A stretch of 64,000 nucleotides of DNA from an uncultured Paracoccaceae bacterium (GTDB lineage Bacteria; Pseudomonadota; Alphaproteobacteria; Rhodobacterales; Rhodobacteraceae), in assembly GCA_947503775.1 (NCBI GenBank), contig CANNFE010000004.1, positions 124,001-188,000 on the forward strand, given 5' to 3'. Shown here piece by piece: positions 7,698 through 16,856 of this stretch; positions within the stretch are counted from its first letter, which is position 1; every line of letters starts with the position of its first letter. The notes below the pieces were generated by a model. The model ran no database searches. It saw nothing but the letters and a program-made list of their open reading frames with translations, and was not told where the DNA came from. Both the position numbers and the translations under genes were made by a program.

Positions 7698-8345
7698 ATG
7701 AAACACCTTCTCGCAACGGTAGCACTGCTGGCAGTCACAGCCTGTGCTCAAACCGCTGGCACCAATTCCTTCAACCAAGAAGCTGGCGCGTCCGCAGATA
7801 CCGGAAGTTACGGCAACGCGACGATGAACAACATGCTCGTCATGTCGGGACAGCGGGACTTCTCAATTGCACTGGCGCGGCGCTTCGCCGCGGAAGTGCC
7901 CACGATGGTGAACTTCGCGTTCGACTCCACCGTCCTGGATGCAGAAGCCCAGCGGATCCTGCGGGAGCAGGCGAACTTCATTCGCCAGTTCCCGGAAGTC
8001 CGGTTCAAGGTCTACGGTCATACCGATCTGGTTGGCTCCAACGCCTATAACCGCAGACTTGGCCTTCGCCGCGCTCAAACGGTTGTGTCGTTCCTGACCA
8101 GCCAGGGCATCAGCCGCTCGCGTCTCGAGGCTGTCGTCTCGCTTGGCGAAACCCAGCCTCTGGTCGTGACCGAGGGCCGGGAAGAACGGAACCGCCGGAC
8201 CGTGACCGAAGTCTCCGGCTTCGTGCAAAGGCATCCGGGTGTGCTGAATGGCAAATATGCTCAGGTCATCTTCCGCGACTATGTGACCAGCGCGCAGCGC
8301 GGCTCAACCGTCGGCGGTGAAGTCGGTGACCTGACCGACGGCTAA
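7698..8345 (+). CDS. OmpA-family lipoprotein of the Tad locus
   Basis: A 215-residue outer-membrane lipoprotein. The lipobox LAVTAC puts the lipidated cysteine at about residue 16. The OmpA peptidoglycan-binding domain (about 75-160) reads FAFDSTVLDAEAQRILREQA, KVYGHTDLVGSNAYNRRLGLRRAQTV and EERNRRTV. It occupies the place where CpaD stands in other Tad loci, though it is not CpaD by sequence. Its likely task is to anchor the secretin to the wall. The C-terminal extension beyond the OmpA fold (about 50 residues) is unique. A stable hairpin follows. Confidence 0.87.
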   Translation: MKHLLATVALLAVTACAQTAGTNSFNQEAGASADTGSYGNATMNNMLVMSGQRDFSIALARRFAAEVPTMVNFAFDSTVLDAEAQRILREQANFIRQFPEVRFKVYGHTDLVGSNAYNRRLGLRRAQTVVSFLTSQGISRSRLEAVVSLGETQPLVVTEGREERNRRTVTEVSGFVQRHPGVLNGKYAQVIFRDYVTSAQRGSTVGGEVGDLTDG

Positions 8346-8373
8346 GTCATCCTAAATGTGACGAAAGTAATCA

Positions 8374-8400
8374 GACGGCCTCCGCCTCGCGGGGGCCGTC
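8374..8400 (+). terminator. Strong hairpin between the OmpA-like lipoprotein gene and cpaE
   Basis: A 12-bp stem (8374-8385 with 8389-8400; GACGGCCTCCGC against GCGGGGGCCGTC, one G-T wobble) with a 3-nt loop, 28 nt after the upstream stop. A T-run is absent. The remaining gap to cpaE (8401-8623) shows no gene and could hold a promoter. Confidence 0.6.
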
Positions 8401-8623
8401 AACGGTTTAGGGGATATCGGCTGGTTGTCGCCGCATTCCGCACAATTGGATCTTTTTGGTCTAATTCTCGCCAAGTTTCGCTGCGACTAAGACTCAATGT
8501 TACACGTATGCCCGGCGTCGTTCCGGGTTTGGGCTGTGGACGGGGGGCGCCCACGGAACGAGCGGACAGACCGGTCTGCGCGTACTCCTCCGCCTTAAGG
8601 TCCGGAAATAAGGACGTTTATCG

Positions 8624-9865
8624 ATGACGAGCAGCGCTGCCCTGCAATCCGAATCGCAACCGATCGTGGCCTGCACGATCAGCCGCGACGTTCAGCTGTT
8701 TGATCTGCTCATCGAGGATATGGAAGCTGAACTGGGCGAGGCCTGGGGCGATCTGACCTTCGATGATGCGCTCACCTTCTTCGAACAGCCGGATGCCGAA
8801 CAACTCCAGTTCGTGGCGATCGCCGTAAACGATCAGGACGAGGAAAATCTCGACTATGTCGGTGAGATCATCACCGGCGCCAAGGATCGCGGCATTAAGG
8901 TCATCGTGATCGCCGACGATATCACACCATCCGCGCTTCACCGCCTTCTGCGCATGGGCGGCGACGAATTCATCCCCTACCCTCTTCCCGAGGCGGAACT
9001 GGCCAAGGCGATCGAGCGGGTGAACCGCCCCGATCCGGTCGCACCGGTTGCTGCCGACGGCGCGCCCGTGATCAAGGCGACCGGCGACAAGGATGGCAAG
9101 GTCATGGCGGTCCATGGCATGGCCGGCGGCACAGGTGCGACGACCGCTGCCGTCAATCTCGCCTGGGAGCTGGCAACCGTCTCTTCGAAAAAGCCGCCCA
9201 CCGTTTGCCTGATGGATCTCGACTTCCAATACGGAAGCGTCGCGACCTATCTCGATCTTCCCCGCAGGGAAGCCATCTTCGAGCTGCTTCAGGACACCGA
9301 AGGAATGGACAGCGAATCCTTCGTTCAGGCGCTTCAGCCCTATCAGGACATCCTTCAGGTCTTCACCGCTCCGGCCGAGATGCTCCCCTACGACATCGTG
9401 AGCCCGACCGACGTCGAACGCCTGGTCGAAATGGCCCGGACCAATTTCGATTACGTCATCATCGACATGCCGTCGAGCATCGTGCCCTGGACCGAGATCG
9501 TGCTCAACGCCAGCCAGATCTACTTCGCAACCCTCGAGCTTGAGATGAGATCGGCGCAGAACACCCAGCGGCTAAAACGCCTCATGCAGGCCGAAGAGCT
9601 GCCGGTCGAGAAATTCCGCTTCCTGCTCAATCGCGCGCCGAAATTCACGGATCTCAACGGAAAAAGCCGGATCAAGCGGCTCGCTGAATCGCTTGGCATC
9701 GCGATCGAGGTTCATCTTCCCGATGGGGGCCGCGCGATCGTGGAAGCAAACGACCATGGTGCGCCCCTTGGGGAAAGCGCCGCCAAGAACCCGCTTCGTA
9801 AGGAATTCTCAAAGCTCGCCCAGTCTGTTCACGAGCTCAACAAAGCCGCTGCCGCAGCTGGTTAA
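8624..9865 (+). CDS. cpaE: Tad localisation factor CpaE/TadZ (atypical ParA/MinD-like)
   Basis: A 413-residue protein with a receiver-like N-terminal domain (about 10-140) and a ParA/MinD-type domain (about 155-390). CpaE/TadZ places the pilus machine, often at a pole. The nucleotide loop reads AVHGMAGGTGATTAAVNLAW (residues about 160-180). Where deviant Walker motifs have KGGxGKT, this protein has MAGGTGAT, so both the signature lysine and the P-loop lysine are missing. CpaE proteins commonly lose the second lysine; loss of both suggests weak or no ATP hydrolysis. LMDLDFQYGSVATYLDL and YVIIDMPSS are the expected later motifs. It is followed 11 nt later by cpaF. Confidence 0.92.
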   Translation: MTSSAALQSESQPIVACTISRDVQLFDLLIEDMEAELGEAWGDLTFDDALTFFEQPDAEQLQFVAIAVNDQDEENLDYVGEIITGAKDRGIKVIVIADDITPSALHRLLRMGGDEFIPYPLPEAELAKAIERVNRPDPVAPVAADGAPVIKATGDKDGKVMAVHGMAGGTGATTAAVNLAWELATVSSKKPPTVCLMDLDFQYGSVATYLDLPRREAIFELLQDTEGMDSESFVQALQPYQDILQVFTAPAEMLPYDIVSPTDVERLVEMARTNFDYVIIDMPSSIVPWTEIVLNASQIYFATLELEMRSAQNTQRLKRLMQAEELPVEKFRFLLNRAPKFTDLNGKSRIKRLAESLGIAIEVHLPDGGRAIVEANDHGAPLGESAAKNPLRKEFSKLAQSVHELNKAAAAAG

Positions 9866-9876
9866 GGGAAAGCAAA

Positions 9877-11304
9877 ATGTTCTCACGCTACAAGAATCAA
9901 GACGCCTCCAAATCCGCGGCCAAATCGGCCGCGCCCAGCAACGTCACCAAGATGCCTGCGGCCGAGAAAAAGCCGCTGGTCAAACCGGGCAAACCCGCAT
10001 CCGCCGGGCCGATGGACAAGGAAAAGAAGCGCAAGGAGCGTTTGGGCGAGATCAAGCTTGAGCTTCACAAGGCGCTTCTCGACAACCTGAACCTGTCCGC
10101 TCTGGAAAACGCCTCCGAACAGGAATTGCGCCAGGAAATTATCTCGATTTCCTCCGAAAGCCTCGAAGAGATGGGCGTCGTGCTCAACCGCGAGGATCGC
10201 ACGATCCTGACGCAAGAGCTGTTCCACGAGGTCAAAGGCCTCGGTCCGCTCGAGACGCTCCTGCAGGACGACAGCGTCAACGATATTCTCGTGAACGGCC
10301 CGCAGCAGATCTTTGTCGAACGGGACGGCAAGCTGATGCTCAGCGATGTGACCTTCAAGGACGAAAAGCACCTTCTGCGCATCATCGACAAGATCGTCTC
10401 CGCCGTGGGTCGCCGGGTCGATGAATCCAACCCCTATGTCGACGCCCGTCTCGCGGATGGCTCGCGTTTCAACGCGATGGTCCCACCGATCGCAGTCGAC
10501 GGATCGCTCGTCTCCATTCGTAAATTCAAGAAGGACAAGCTGTCGATCGACGAGCTGGTCAAGTTCGGCGCCTTCACCGAGGAAATGGCCGCCTATCTGC
10601 AGGCCGCTGTCTCGACCCGCCTCAATATCATCGTCTCGGGCGGTACCGGCTCCGGTAAAACCACATCGCTCAACGCGCTCTCGTCCTTCATCGACGACGC
10701 CGAGCGGATCCTGACGATCGAGGATACGGCGGAACTTCAGCTCCAGCAGACCCATGTGGGCCGGATGGAAAGCCGCCCGGCCAACGTCGAGGGCAAGGGC
10801 CGCGTCTCGCAGCGCGACTGTCTCAAGAACGCGCTTCGTATGCGTCCCGACCGCATCATCGTGGGGGAAACGCGGGGCGAGGAAGTCATCGACATGCTTC
10901 AGGCCATGAATACCGGTCACGACGGCTCGATGACGACGATCCACGCAAACTCGGCCCGCGACGCGGTCTCCCGTCTTGAAAACATGGTCGCAATGGCCGG
11001 TCTCGAGATGCCGATCAAGGCGATCCGCTCGCAGGTCGCCTCGGCTGTGAACCTCATCGTGCAGGTCTCGCGCCTCCAGGACGGCTCGCGCCGCATGGTG
11101 TCGATCACTGAACTGACCGGGATGGAAGGCGACGTGATCTCGATGCAGGAAGTCTTCCGCTATCAGCGCGTGGGCCTCACCCCTGACAACAAGATCATCG
11201 GTCACTTCACGGCGACCGGTGTCCGGTCGAACTTTTCGGACCGCTTCAAGATGTGGGGCTTCGATCTGCCCGCGTCGATCTTCGAACCCATGGTCGCGGA
11301 GTAA
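9877..11304 (+). CDS. cpaF: Tad secretion ATPase CpaF/TadA
   Basis: A 475-residue hexameric traffic ATPase of the type II/IV secretion superfamily that powers Flp assembly. After a basic, alanine/lysine-rich N-terminal stretch (about 1-60) comes a helical domain, then [20 protein letters not shown]. The Walker A is [19 protein letters not shown] (about 250-268). An Asp/His box region ([13 protein letters not shown]) and a Walker B region ([19 protein letters not shown]) follow, then [23 protein letters not shown]. All catalytic motifs look intact. It is tightly packed with cpaE upstream and tadB 6 nt downstream. Confidence 0.96.
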   Translation: MFSRYKNQDASKSAAKSAAPSNVTKMPAAEKKPLVKPGKPASAGPMDKEKKRKERLGEIKLELHKALLDNLNLSALENASEQELRQEIISISSESLEEMGVVLNREDRTILTQELFHEVKGLGPLETLLQDDSVNDILVNGPQQIFVERDGKLMLSDVTFKDEKHLLRIIDKIVSAVGRRVDESNPYVDARLADGSRFNAMVPPIAVDGSLVSIRKFKKDKLSIDELVKFGAFTEEMAAYLQAAVSTRLNIIVSGGTGSGKTTSLNALSSFIDDAERILTIEDTAELQLQQTHVGRMESRPANVEGKGRVSQRDCLKNALRMRPDRIIVGETRGEEVIDMLQAMNTGHDGSMTTIHANSARDAVSRLENMVAMAGLEMPIKAIRSQVASAVNLIVQVSRLQDGSRRMVSITELTGMEGDVISMQEVFRYQRVGLTPDNKIIGHFTATGVRSNFSDRFKMWGFDLPASIFEPMVAE

Positions 11305-11310
11305 ACTGAT

Positions 11311-12279
11311 ATGGAAATCTCTACTCAGCCGATCATCTACGGCCTGATCTTTGTGGCGGTCCTCGTCGTTGTCGAAGGTCTCTATCTGGTGGTCTTCGGC
11401 AAATCGATCAGCCTCAACAACAGGGTGAACCGCCGCCTCGACATGCTCGAGAAAGGCGGCAGCCGCGAACAGGTGCTCGAACAACTCCGCAAGGAGATGG
11501 GACAGCACATGTCGTCGGCGAATATCCCGCTCTATTCGATGCTCGCCGAGAAGGCGCGCAAGGGGAACATCGCTTTCACGCCCATGCAGCTCGTCATGAT
11601 CATGGGCCTGCTCAGCGTCGTGGCCTATGTCGGCATGACGTTCGGCACCAGCGCCGCGCCTGTGGTCCGGATCTTCCTCGCGGCCGCCTTCGGTATCGGC
11701 GGTGTCTTCATCTGGGTCAGCAACAAGGCCAAAAAGCGGATGGGCATGATCGAGGAGCAGCTTCCCGATGCGGTCGAACTGATGGTCCGCTCACTGCGTG
11801 TCGGTCACCCTTTTTCGTCCGCAGTCGCCATCGTGGCCAAGGAAGTTCCCGACCCGCTCGGCTCGGAAATGGGCATTATCTCAGACGAAAGCGCCTATGG
11901 GCGTGACGTCTCGGAAAGCCTCAAGGATCTGGCCGAACGGATGGATATGCAGGATCTTCGCTTCCTTGCCGTTGCCGTGACGATCCAGCAGCAGGCAGGT
12001 GGTAACCTTGCTGAGATCCTCGACGGTCTGGCAAAGGTTATCCGGTCGCGCTTCAAGCTTTTCCGCAAGGTCAAGGCGATCACCGCCGAGGCGCGGTGGT
12101 CCGGCGTTTTCCTGTCGCTCTTTCCCATCGTGGCGCTCATCACGATCAACGTTCTCAAGCCCGACTACTACACGGATGTGAAGGACACTCCCGTCTTCAT
12201 CCCCGCCTGTCTCGTCGTCGCGGCATTTCTGACCGTGAACATCTTCGTCATGCGCACGCTCACGAATATAAAGGTCTGA
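11311..12279 (+). CDS. tadB: Tad inner-membrane platform protein TadB
   Basis: A 322-residue GspF-type (T2SSF) membrane protein that forms the assembly platform with TadC. One N-terminal transmembrane segment is followed by a soluble part, two central membrane segments (about 90-145), the cytoplasmic T2SSF domain (EEQLPDAVELMVRSLRVGHPF, then QDLRFLAVAVTIQQQAGGNLAEIL) and two C-terminal membrane segments. Length and arrangement match TadB. It follows cpaF by 6 nt and precedes tadC by 10 nt. Confidence 0.93.
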   Translation: MEISTQPIIYGLIFVAVLVVVEGLYLVVFGKSISLNNRVNRRLDMLEKGGSREQVLEQLRKEMGQHMSSANIPLYSMLAEKARKGNIAFTPMQLVMIMGLLSVVAYVGMTFGTSAAPVVRIFLAAAFGIGGVFIWVSNKAKKRMGMIEEQLPDAVELMVRSLRVGHPFSSAVAIVAKEVPDPLGSEMGIISDESAYGRDVSESLKDLAERMDMQDLRFLAVAVTIQQQAGGNLAEILDGLAKVIRSRFKLFRKVKAITAEARWSGVFLSLFPIVALITINVLKPDYYTDVKDTPVFIPACLVVAAFLTVNIFVMRTLTNIKV

Positions 12280-12289
12280 GGTCCTTATC

Positions 12290-13264
12290 ATGGAAGCCTT
12301 CACAACCCTCCTGACAGAACAGCTTGGCCCCTTCGGACCTCTTCTGGTCATCGGGATCCTCGGCCTGTTCCTGATCCTTCTCACCGCTCCGGTTCTTCTG
12401 AAAAAACAGAAGGACCCGCTCGACCGGCTTCGCGCGGGCAACACGGTTGTCACGAAAGGCGACAAGAAGGCCTCCCTGCGCTTTGGCGGCGGAAAAGGCG
12501 ACCGCCTCGACCGCTACAAGAACTTCCTTGAACCCAAGGACGAAGAAGAGCTGTCGGCGATCCGCCTCAAGCTCATTCAGGCCGGCTATCGCGGCAAGAC
12601 CGCGGTCCAGACCTTCTACTTCGCACAGTTTGCCCTGGGCCTGATCTTCCTGGTGATCGGCGTCGTCTACGCGATCCTGCAAAGCACTAATGGCGAGCCA
12701 AGCACGACCACCATTCTGCTCTCCGTGATGATCCCCGCAGGGATCGGATATTTCTTGCCGAAATACTGGATCACCAAGCGTCAACAGGAACGTCAGGAGC
12801 AGATTCAGAACGGTTTCCCGGACAGCCTCGACATGATGCTGGTCTGCGTCGAAGCGGGCCAATCGCTGGATCAGGCCATCATCCGCGTCTCCAAGGAAAT
12901 CCGCGCCGGTTTCCCGGATCTCGCCGACGAATATGAGATGGTCGCCAACGAGATCAAGGCCGGTAAGGACAAGACCGCCGTTCTACGCGACATGTCCGAA
13001 CGCGCCGGCGTCGCTGACGTGGCCAGCTTTGTGACCGTGCTCATCCAGTCGCAGCAATTCGGGACATCCATCGCCGAAGCGCTTCGCGTCTATGCGGCCG
13101 AAATGCGCGACAAGCGCGTCATGCGCGCCGAGGAAAAGGCGAATACCTTGCCGACAAAGATGACCCTTGCCACAATGGTTCTGACGGTTCCGCCGCTTCT
13201 CATCATCCTCGTTGGTCCATCGGTCTACAGTATTGTCACGCTTCTGTCGGAAAACTCGTTCTGA
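12290..13264 (+). CDS. tadC: Tad inner-membrane platform protein TadC
   Basis: A 324-residue GspF-type partner of TadB. An N-terminal membrane segment (FGPLLVIGILGLFLILLTAPVLL), two central ones (about 105-165), the T2SSF domain (NGFPDSLDMMLVCVEAGQSLDQAIIRVSKE ... TVLIQSQQFGTSIAEALRVYA) and a C-terminal helix are visible. The cytoplasmic loop contains the glutamate-rich EDEEELSAIRLKLIQAGYRG-like segment that marks TadC. Two TPR lipoproteins follow. Confidence 0.93.
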   Translation: MEAFTTLLTEQLGPFGPLLVIGILGLFLILLTAPVLLKKQKDPLDRLRAGNTVVTKGDKKASLRFGGGKGDRLDRYKNFLEPKDEEELSAIRLKLIQAGYRGKTAVQTFYFAQFALGLIFLVIGVVYAILQSTNGEPSTTTILLSVMIPAGIGYFLPKYWITKRQQERQEQIQNGFPDSLDMMLVCVEAGQSLDQAIIRVSKEIRAGFPDLADEYEMVANEIKAGKDKTAVLRDMSERAGVADVASFVTVLIQSQQFGTSIAEALRVYAAEMRDKRVMRAEEKANTLPTKMTLATMVLTVPPLLIILVGPSVYSIVTLLSENSF

Positions 13265-13304
13265 TCGCACGGCGAAGGCCGGAATGCACCCGCAAGGTCT
13301 TCCA

Positions 13305-13853
13305 ATGAAAGCTCTTCTGATACCGGTCCTCCTCCTGCTCCCCGCCTGCGACCAAGAGGATTTCGCCCCTTCAGGAGAGCGGGTATTCGCGCCCGGCTTG
13401 GCGGGCGAATCCGATATCGACGGCCTCGTTGTCGGGCACCGCCTGATGGCGGCGGGCCAATACGAGCTGGCTCTCAAATCCTACCAGCGGGCCGCCGCAT
13501 CCCAGGGCCTGAATGCCGACACGCTATCGGCAATCGCTTCGGCCAACCTTCAGCTCGGTCGGCTCAATCAGGCCGAACGCCTCATGCGCCAGGCCGTCGC
13601 GATCGATCCGACATTTGCCGCCGCCTGGAACAACCTAGGCGTGATCTTGATGGAGCGTGGCAACGTGGTCGAGGCCCGCCAGGTGTTCCGTCGCGCCTTT
13701 GCAACGGATAACGGCCAAAGCGAGGAGATCCGGGACAACCTGAAACTCGCTATCGCAAAATCTGAAGATCCGGGTTACAATCCGACCACGGATAATAATA
13801 CCAAACTGGTGAGGCGGGGCACAGGGGACTACCTGATCCTGCAAACACCATGA
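13305..13853 (+). CDS. tadD: Tad TPR lipoprotein TadD (first copy)
   Basis: A 182-residue lipoprotein with the lipobox LLLLPAC (cysteine at about residue 14), followed by tetratricopeptide repeats (AGQYELALKSYQRAAASQG, GRLNQAERLMRQAVAIDPTFAAAWNNLGVILMERGN, VEARQVFRRAF). TadD acts as a pilotin-like or scaffold factor needed for secretin or fibre assembly. The ATG at 13305 is chosen because the signal peptide begins there and AAGG (13293-13296) precedes it. The C-terminal 30 residues, after the repeats, are polar and lack homology. It lies 40 nt after tadC. Confidence 0.88.
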   Translation: MKALLIPVLLLLPACDQEDFAPSGERVFAPGLAGESDIDGLVVGHRLMAAGQYELALKSYQRAAASQGLNADTLSAIASANLQLGRLNQAERLMRQAVAIDPTFAAAWNNLGVILMERGNVVEARQVFRRAFATDNGQSEEIRDNLKLAIAKSEDPGYNPTTDNNTKLVRRGTGDYLILQTP

Positions 13854-13883
13854 CAAGGCCCGAGCAGTAAAAGGACGCACAAC

Positions 13884-14741
13884 ATGCGCCACTCTATTAT
13901 CTTTACCTTGTCCCTGACAGGGATCGTTGGTCTGTCCGCATGCGACCGCAGCGGCGAGGCTGAAGTGAACCGCGCCCTCCGCGACATCAACGTCATCGAC
14001 GAGACCAATCTCAACGACGTCATGCTGACCTCCGCCGACCCGAACGAGGCTGTCAGCTATTTCGCCAAGGCCTATGCCGCAAATCCCGATCGGATCGATC
14101 TGGCGCGCGGTCTGGCCTCGTCTCTGGTCAAATCCGGGGATCCCACCCGCGCCGTCGTCGCCTGGCAGCAGGTCACGACGATGGAAGAGGCCGAGCACGA
14201 AGATCACGTCGAGCTTGCCGATGCCCTGATCCGCACCGGTGACTGGGAACGGGCTGAAACCACGCTCAGCTCAATTCCCCCGACCCACGAGACGTTCAAG
14301 CGCTACCGGCTCGAGGCGATGGTCGCCGACAGCAAGCAGAAATGGGACAAGGCCGACAGCTTCTACGAGATCGCAGCCGGCCTGACGAACCAGCCCGCAG
14401 GCGTTCTGAACAACTGGGGCTATTCCAAACTGACCCGCGGCGATGCAAAAGGCGCCGAAAGCCTTTTCAACCAGGCGCTGCGCAACAAACCCGATATGTT
14501 CACCGCCAAGAACAACCTGGTGCTCTCGCGCGCGGCTCAGCGGAAATACGATCTGCCGGTGATCAAGATGACCCAGATCGAACGGGCGCAGCTTCTCCAT
14601 ACGATCGCGCTGGCCGCGATCAAGCAGGGGGATGTCGCAACCGGTCGCGGTCTTCTGACCGACGCCATCGAAACCCATCCGCAGCATTTCGAAGCGGCCT
14701 CGCGAAGCCTCGCAGCCCTCGAAGCCAACGTTCAGAACTGA
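13884..14741 (+). CDS. Second TadD-like TPR lipoprotein
   Basis: A 285-residue lipoprotein (lipobox VGLSAC, cysteine about residue 16) composed mainly of TPR units: AVSYFAKAYAANPDRIDLAR, DPTRAVVAWQQVTTMEEAEH, GDWERAETTLSSI, KWDKADSFYEIAAGLTNQPAGVLNNWGYSKLTRGDAKGAESLFNQAL and QGDVATGRGLLTDAIETHPQHF. It is larger than the first TadD and only loosely similar. Both are exported and follow tadC directly, so they may form a heteromeric periplasmic scaffold. It ends 10 nt before the prepilin peptidase gene. Confidence 0.85.
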   Translation: MRHSIIFTLSLTGIVGLSACDRSGEAEVNRALRDINVIDETNLNDVMLTSADPNEAVSYFAKAYAANPDRIDLARGLASSLVKSGDPTRAVVAWQQVTTMEEAEHEDHVELADALIRTGDWERAETTLSSIPPTHETFKRYRLEAMVADSKQKWDKADSFYEIAAGLTNQPAGVLNNWGYSKLTRGDAKGAESLFNQALRNKPDMFTAKNNLVLSRAAQRKYDLPVIKMTQIERAQLLHTIALAAIKQGDVATGRGLLTDAIETHPQHFEAASRSLAALEANVQN

Positions 14742-14751
14742 TCTCCACCAG

Positions 14752-15246
14752 ATGGCTCTGACCTCTGTCGAAGCCCTCTGGTTTCTCCCTTTCGTTCTTC
14801 CGGTCTGCCTTTACATCACGTGGACCGACCTTTCGAAGATGAAGATCCCGAACAAGGCAAACATCGCCCTGCTCGGGATCTTCGTCGTGATCGGGCCGCT
14901 TGCCCTTCCGTTCGAAGGCTATCTCTGGCGGTTCGTTCACGCAGCCATAGTTCTGGCAATCGGATTCACGGCCAATGCGGCCGGCGCCATGGGCGGGGGC
15001 GACGCCAAGTTTCTAGCCGCCGCCGCTCCGTTCATCGCCTATGATGATCTTGGCCTGGTCCTCGTCCTTGTCAGCCTCGCAATGCTGGCCGCGGTTGCGG
15101 CCCATCGGCTTGCCCGGCACACCGCCCTCAGAAACCTCGCGCCCGGCTGGAAAAGCTGGGACAAGAACCGGCGGTTCCCGATGGGCCTTCCCTTCGGCTG
15201 GTCCCTCTGCCTCTATCTCGGGCTCGGCGCGATCTACGGGGCCTGA
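14752..15246 (+). CDS. cpaA: Prepilin peptidase CpaA/TadV
   Basis: A 164-residue integral-membrane aspartyl protease (A24 family) that removes the leader from Flp prepilins. The two catalytic aspartates are seen in TWTDLSKMKIPNKANIAL (about residue 25) and GGGDAKFLAAAAPFI (about residue 85). It has about four to five membrane segments and, like other Tad-type enzymes, lacks the N-terminal methylase domain of PilD. This is the last gene of the plus-strand Tad block. Its 3' end overlaps the convergent membrane-protein gene by 13 nt. Confidence 0.92.
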   Translation: MALTSVEALWFLPFVLPVCLYITWTDLSKMKIPNKANIALLGIFVVIGPLALPFEGYLWRFVHAAIVLAIGFTANAAGAMGGGDAKFLAAAAPFIAYDDLGLVLVLVSLAMLAAVAAHRLARHTALRNLAPGWKSWDKNRRFPMGLPFGWSLCLYLGLGAIYGA

Positions 15247-16856
15247 TAAAGAACGTAAAGCTCCGTGCGGCGCAGCTCCTCAAGCGGCGCCTGCCCCTCA
15301 CGTGCTTCCGTGATGTTCTCGAGCGTCTTCGCCCGCACGTCCGAATAAATCACGCAAAGCGGAACAAGCAGATAGTCGGCACTCTGCCAGCCGGGAAGCC
15401 CAGTGTAGTACCAAGGCGAGCCGCCATCGAGCCGCTCGAAATCCCCGTAAAGCCAGATCGATGAGAAAAGATCGGCAAAGAAAATCCGCGACCCTCCAAA
15501 ACCAGCCTGGGTCAGATCCTCCGCAATCTCCTCCATGTAAATCGGGATCCCGTTGTCCACGACGCAGGCCGGAAGCGTCTCGCCCTGAAACACCGTCGGA
15601 TCGTCCCGCTCCTCGGGATCCGCGCGCGAGGCAAGCGGCATGCCTTCGGTGTCCAGCGCGATCTTGGCATCGGCCCGCAAGGTCCGCACCCGGATAAGCT
15701 GCAAATCGGCATGCTGGTCCTCCTCAAGAAACAGGGGCTCATACTCCTCTGGATCCTGGTTCGCCATCGTGACGGGCGAATAGGCCATGTTCAGATAAGA
15801 CGGCACACCAAAGGCCAGCACGACCGCAATCAGGACGTGACTGGCCTGCCGCATGTCCCATCCAAAACCGTTCGTCATACCGGCCTCGGGACGCAGCGCG
15901 ATCAGGATCACCGCCAGAAGCATAAGCCATTGCGGATCATTCCCGAAATTCTGGTAGGTCACATAGATGAATGCCGGCAAGAGCAGCAAAAGCAGCAGCC
16001 CTTCTCGATCCCGCCCTGATTGCCGAAGGAAAATCACGGCAACGACGGCAGCCAGCCACGCCCCCCGCTGTTCGGGATCCGTCACGATCCCCAGAAGCGG
16101 CAAACCAGGGGCGGATCGCAACTCCGATTGCGACACCTCCAGCAGATCCCCCAGATAGGCGAACCAGTACTCCGCCCCCAGCCAGATCGTCAGGCCAGCC
16201 GCAAGGACGAGGCCCGTCCCGATCGCGACAGCCAAGGACATCCAGGCCGACCGCAGGATTACGGCCAGAACAACCAAAGGCGCAAAGGCCGCAAAATACG
16301 TCACCTTGATCATCACGAGCCCGGTCATCAGGGCCCCGATCAACACCCCGTCCACGACATGCGATCTTCGCCGCGGCTCGAACATCGCCAGCAAGAGCGC
16401 AAGGAAAGACAGCGCCCAGCACCAGCGATTGTAATGCATGGAAATCGAAAGCCCCGTCTCGAGCTTGCCGTGGATGACAGCCAGACACAGGATCGCGATC
16501 AACGCCCCGAACAGCAGACCATTGGCAAAGCTCAACCGGCTGACCGCGACCCACCATGCTATCGGCGTCAGCACAAGCGCCGCACCGACCTGCGACCATA
16601 AAATGGACCGGCCAAGGCCCAGACCGCTTTCGACGAACCAGGCAAAGGGCGCAAAGGCCAGCGCACCAATCGGCGTCATGAAATCAAGATGCGGAACCTC
16701 GCCCGCGGCCATGCGAAAAACGATCTCCGACACATGCAGCGTGTCGCCTTCGTGATGCGTGACGAAAAAGATCCCCTTCCACAGCGCGAATCCGCCGAGA
16801 ACGAAGACGGTAACAGCTAGAAAAAGGCCAAGTTTCGTGGATTGTGCCCGGTTCAT
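15234..16856 (-). CDS. Polytopic membrane protein, possible GT-C-type glycosyltransferase
   Basis: A 540-residue protein with roughly ten hydrophobic helices in the first 370 residues and a large soluble C-terminal part (about 375-540, acidic, with two cysteines). The first loop after helix 1 contains HHEGDTLHVSEIVFRMAAGEVPHLDF. Acidic residues in the first extracytoplasmic loop are a hallmark of GT-C glycosyltransferases that use polyprenyl-phosphate sugars. No exact family is recognised, and the GT-C idea is inference from topology. It converges on cpaA with a 13-nt overlap, which raises the possibility of a role in pilin or envelope glycosylation. Confidence 0.6.
   Translation of the reverse strand: MNRAQSTKLGLFLAVTVFVLGGFALWKGIFFVTHHEGDTLHVSEIVFRMAAGEVPHLDFMTPIGALAFAPFAWFVESGLGLGRSILWSQVGAALVLTPIAWWVAVSRLSFANGLLFGALIAILCLAVIHGKLETGLSISMHYNRWCWALSFLALLLAMFEPRRRSHVVDGVLIGALMTGLVMIKVTYFAAFAPLVVLAVILRSAWMSLAVAIGTGLVLAAGLTIWLGAEYWFAYLGDLLEVSQSELRSAPGLPLLGIVTDPEQRGAWLAAVVAVIFLRQSGRDREGLLLLLLLPAFIYVTYQNFGNDPQWLMLLAVILIALRPEAGMTNGFGWDMRQASHVLIAVVLAFGVPSYLNMAYSPVTMANQDPEEYEPLFLEEDQHADLQLIRVRTLRADAKIALDTEGMPLASRADPEERDDPTVFQGETLPACVVDNGIPIYMEEIAEDLTQAGFGGSRIFFADLFSSIWLYGDFERLDGGSPWYYTGLPGWQSADYLLVPLCVIYSDVRAKTLENITEAREGQAPLEELRRTELYVLYQAP

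Noticed and set aside
9883-11508. 541-codon ORF antisense to cpaF
   Set aside because: It is the complement of a well-supported ATPase gene, is rich in His/Asp/Arg as expected from the reverse of GC-rich codons, and has no recognisable domain.
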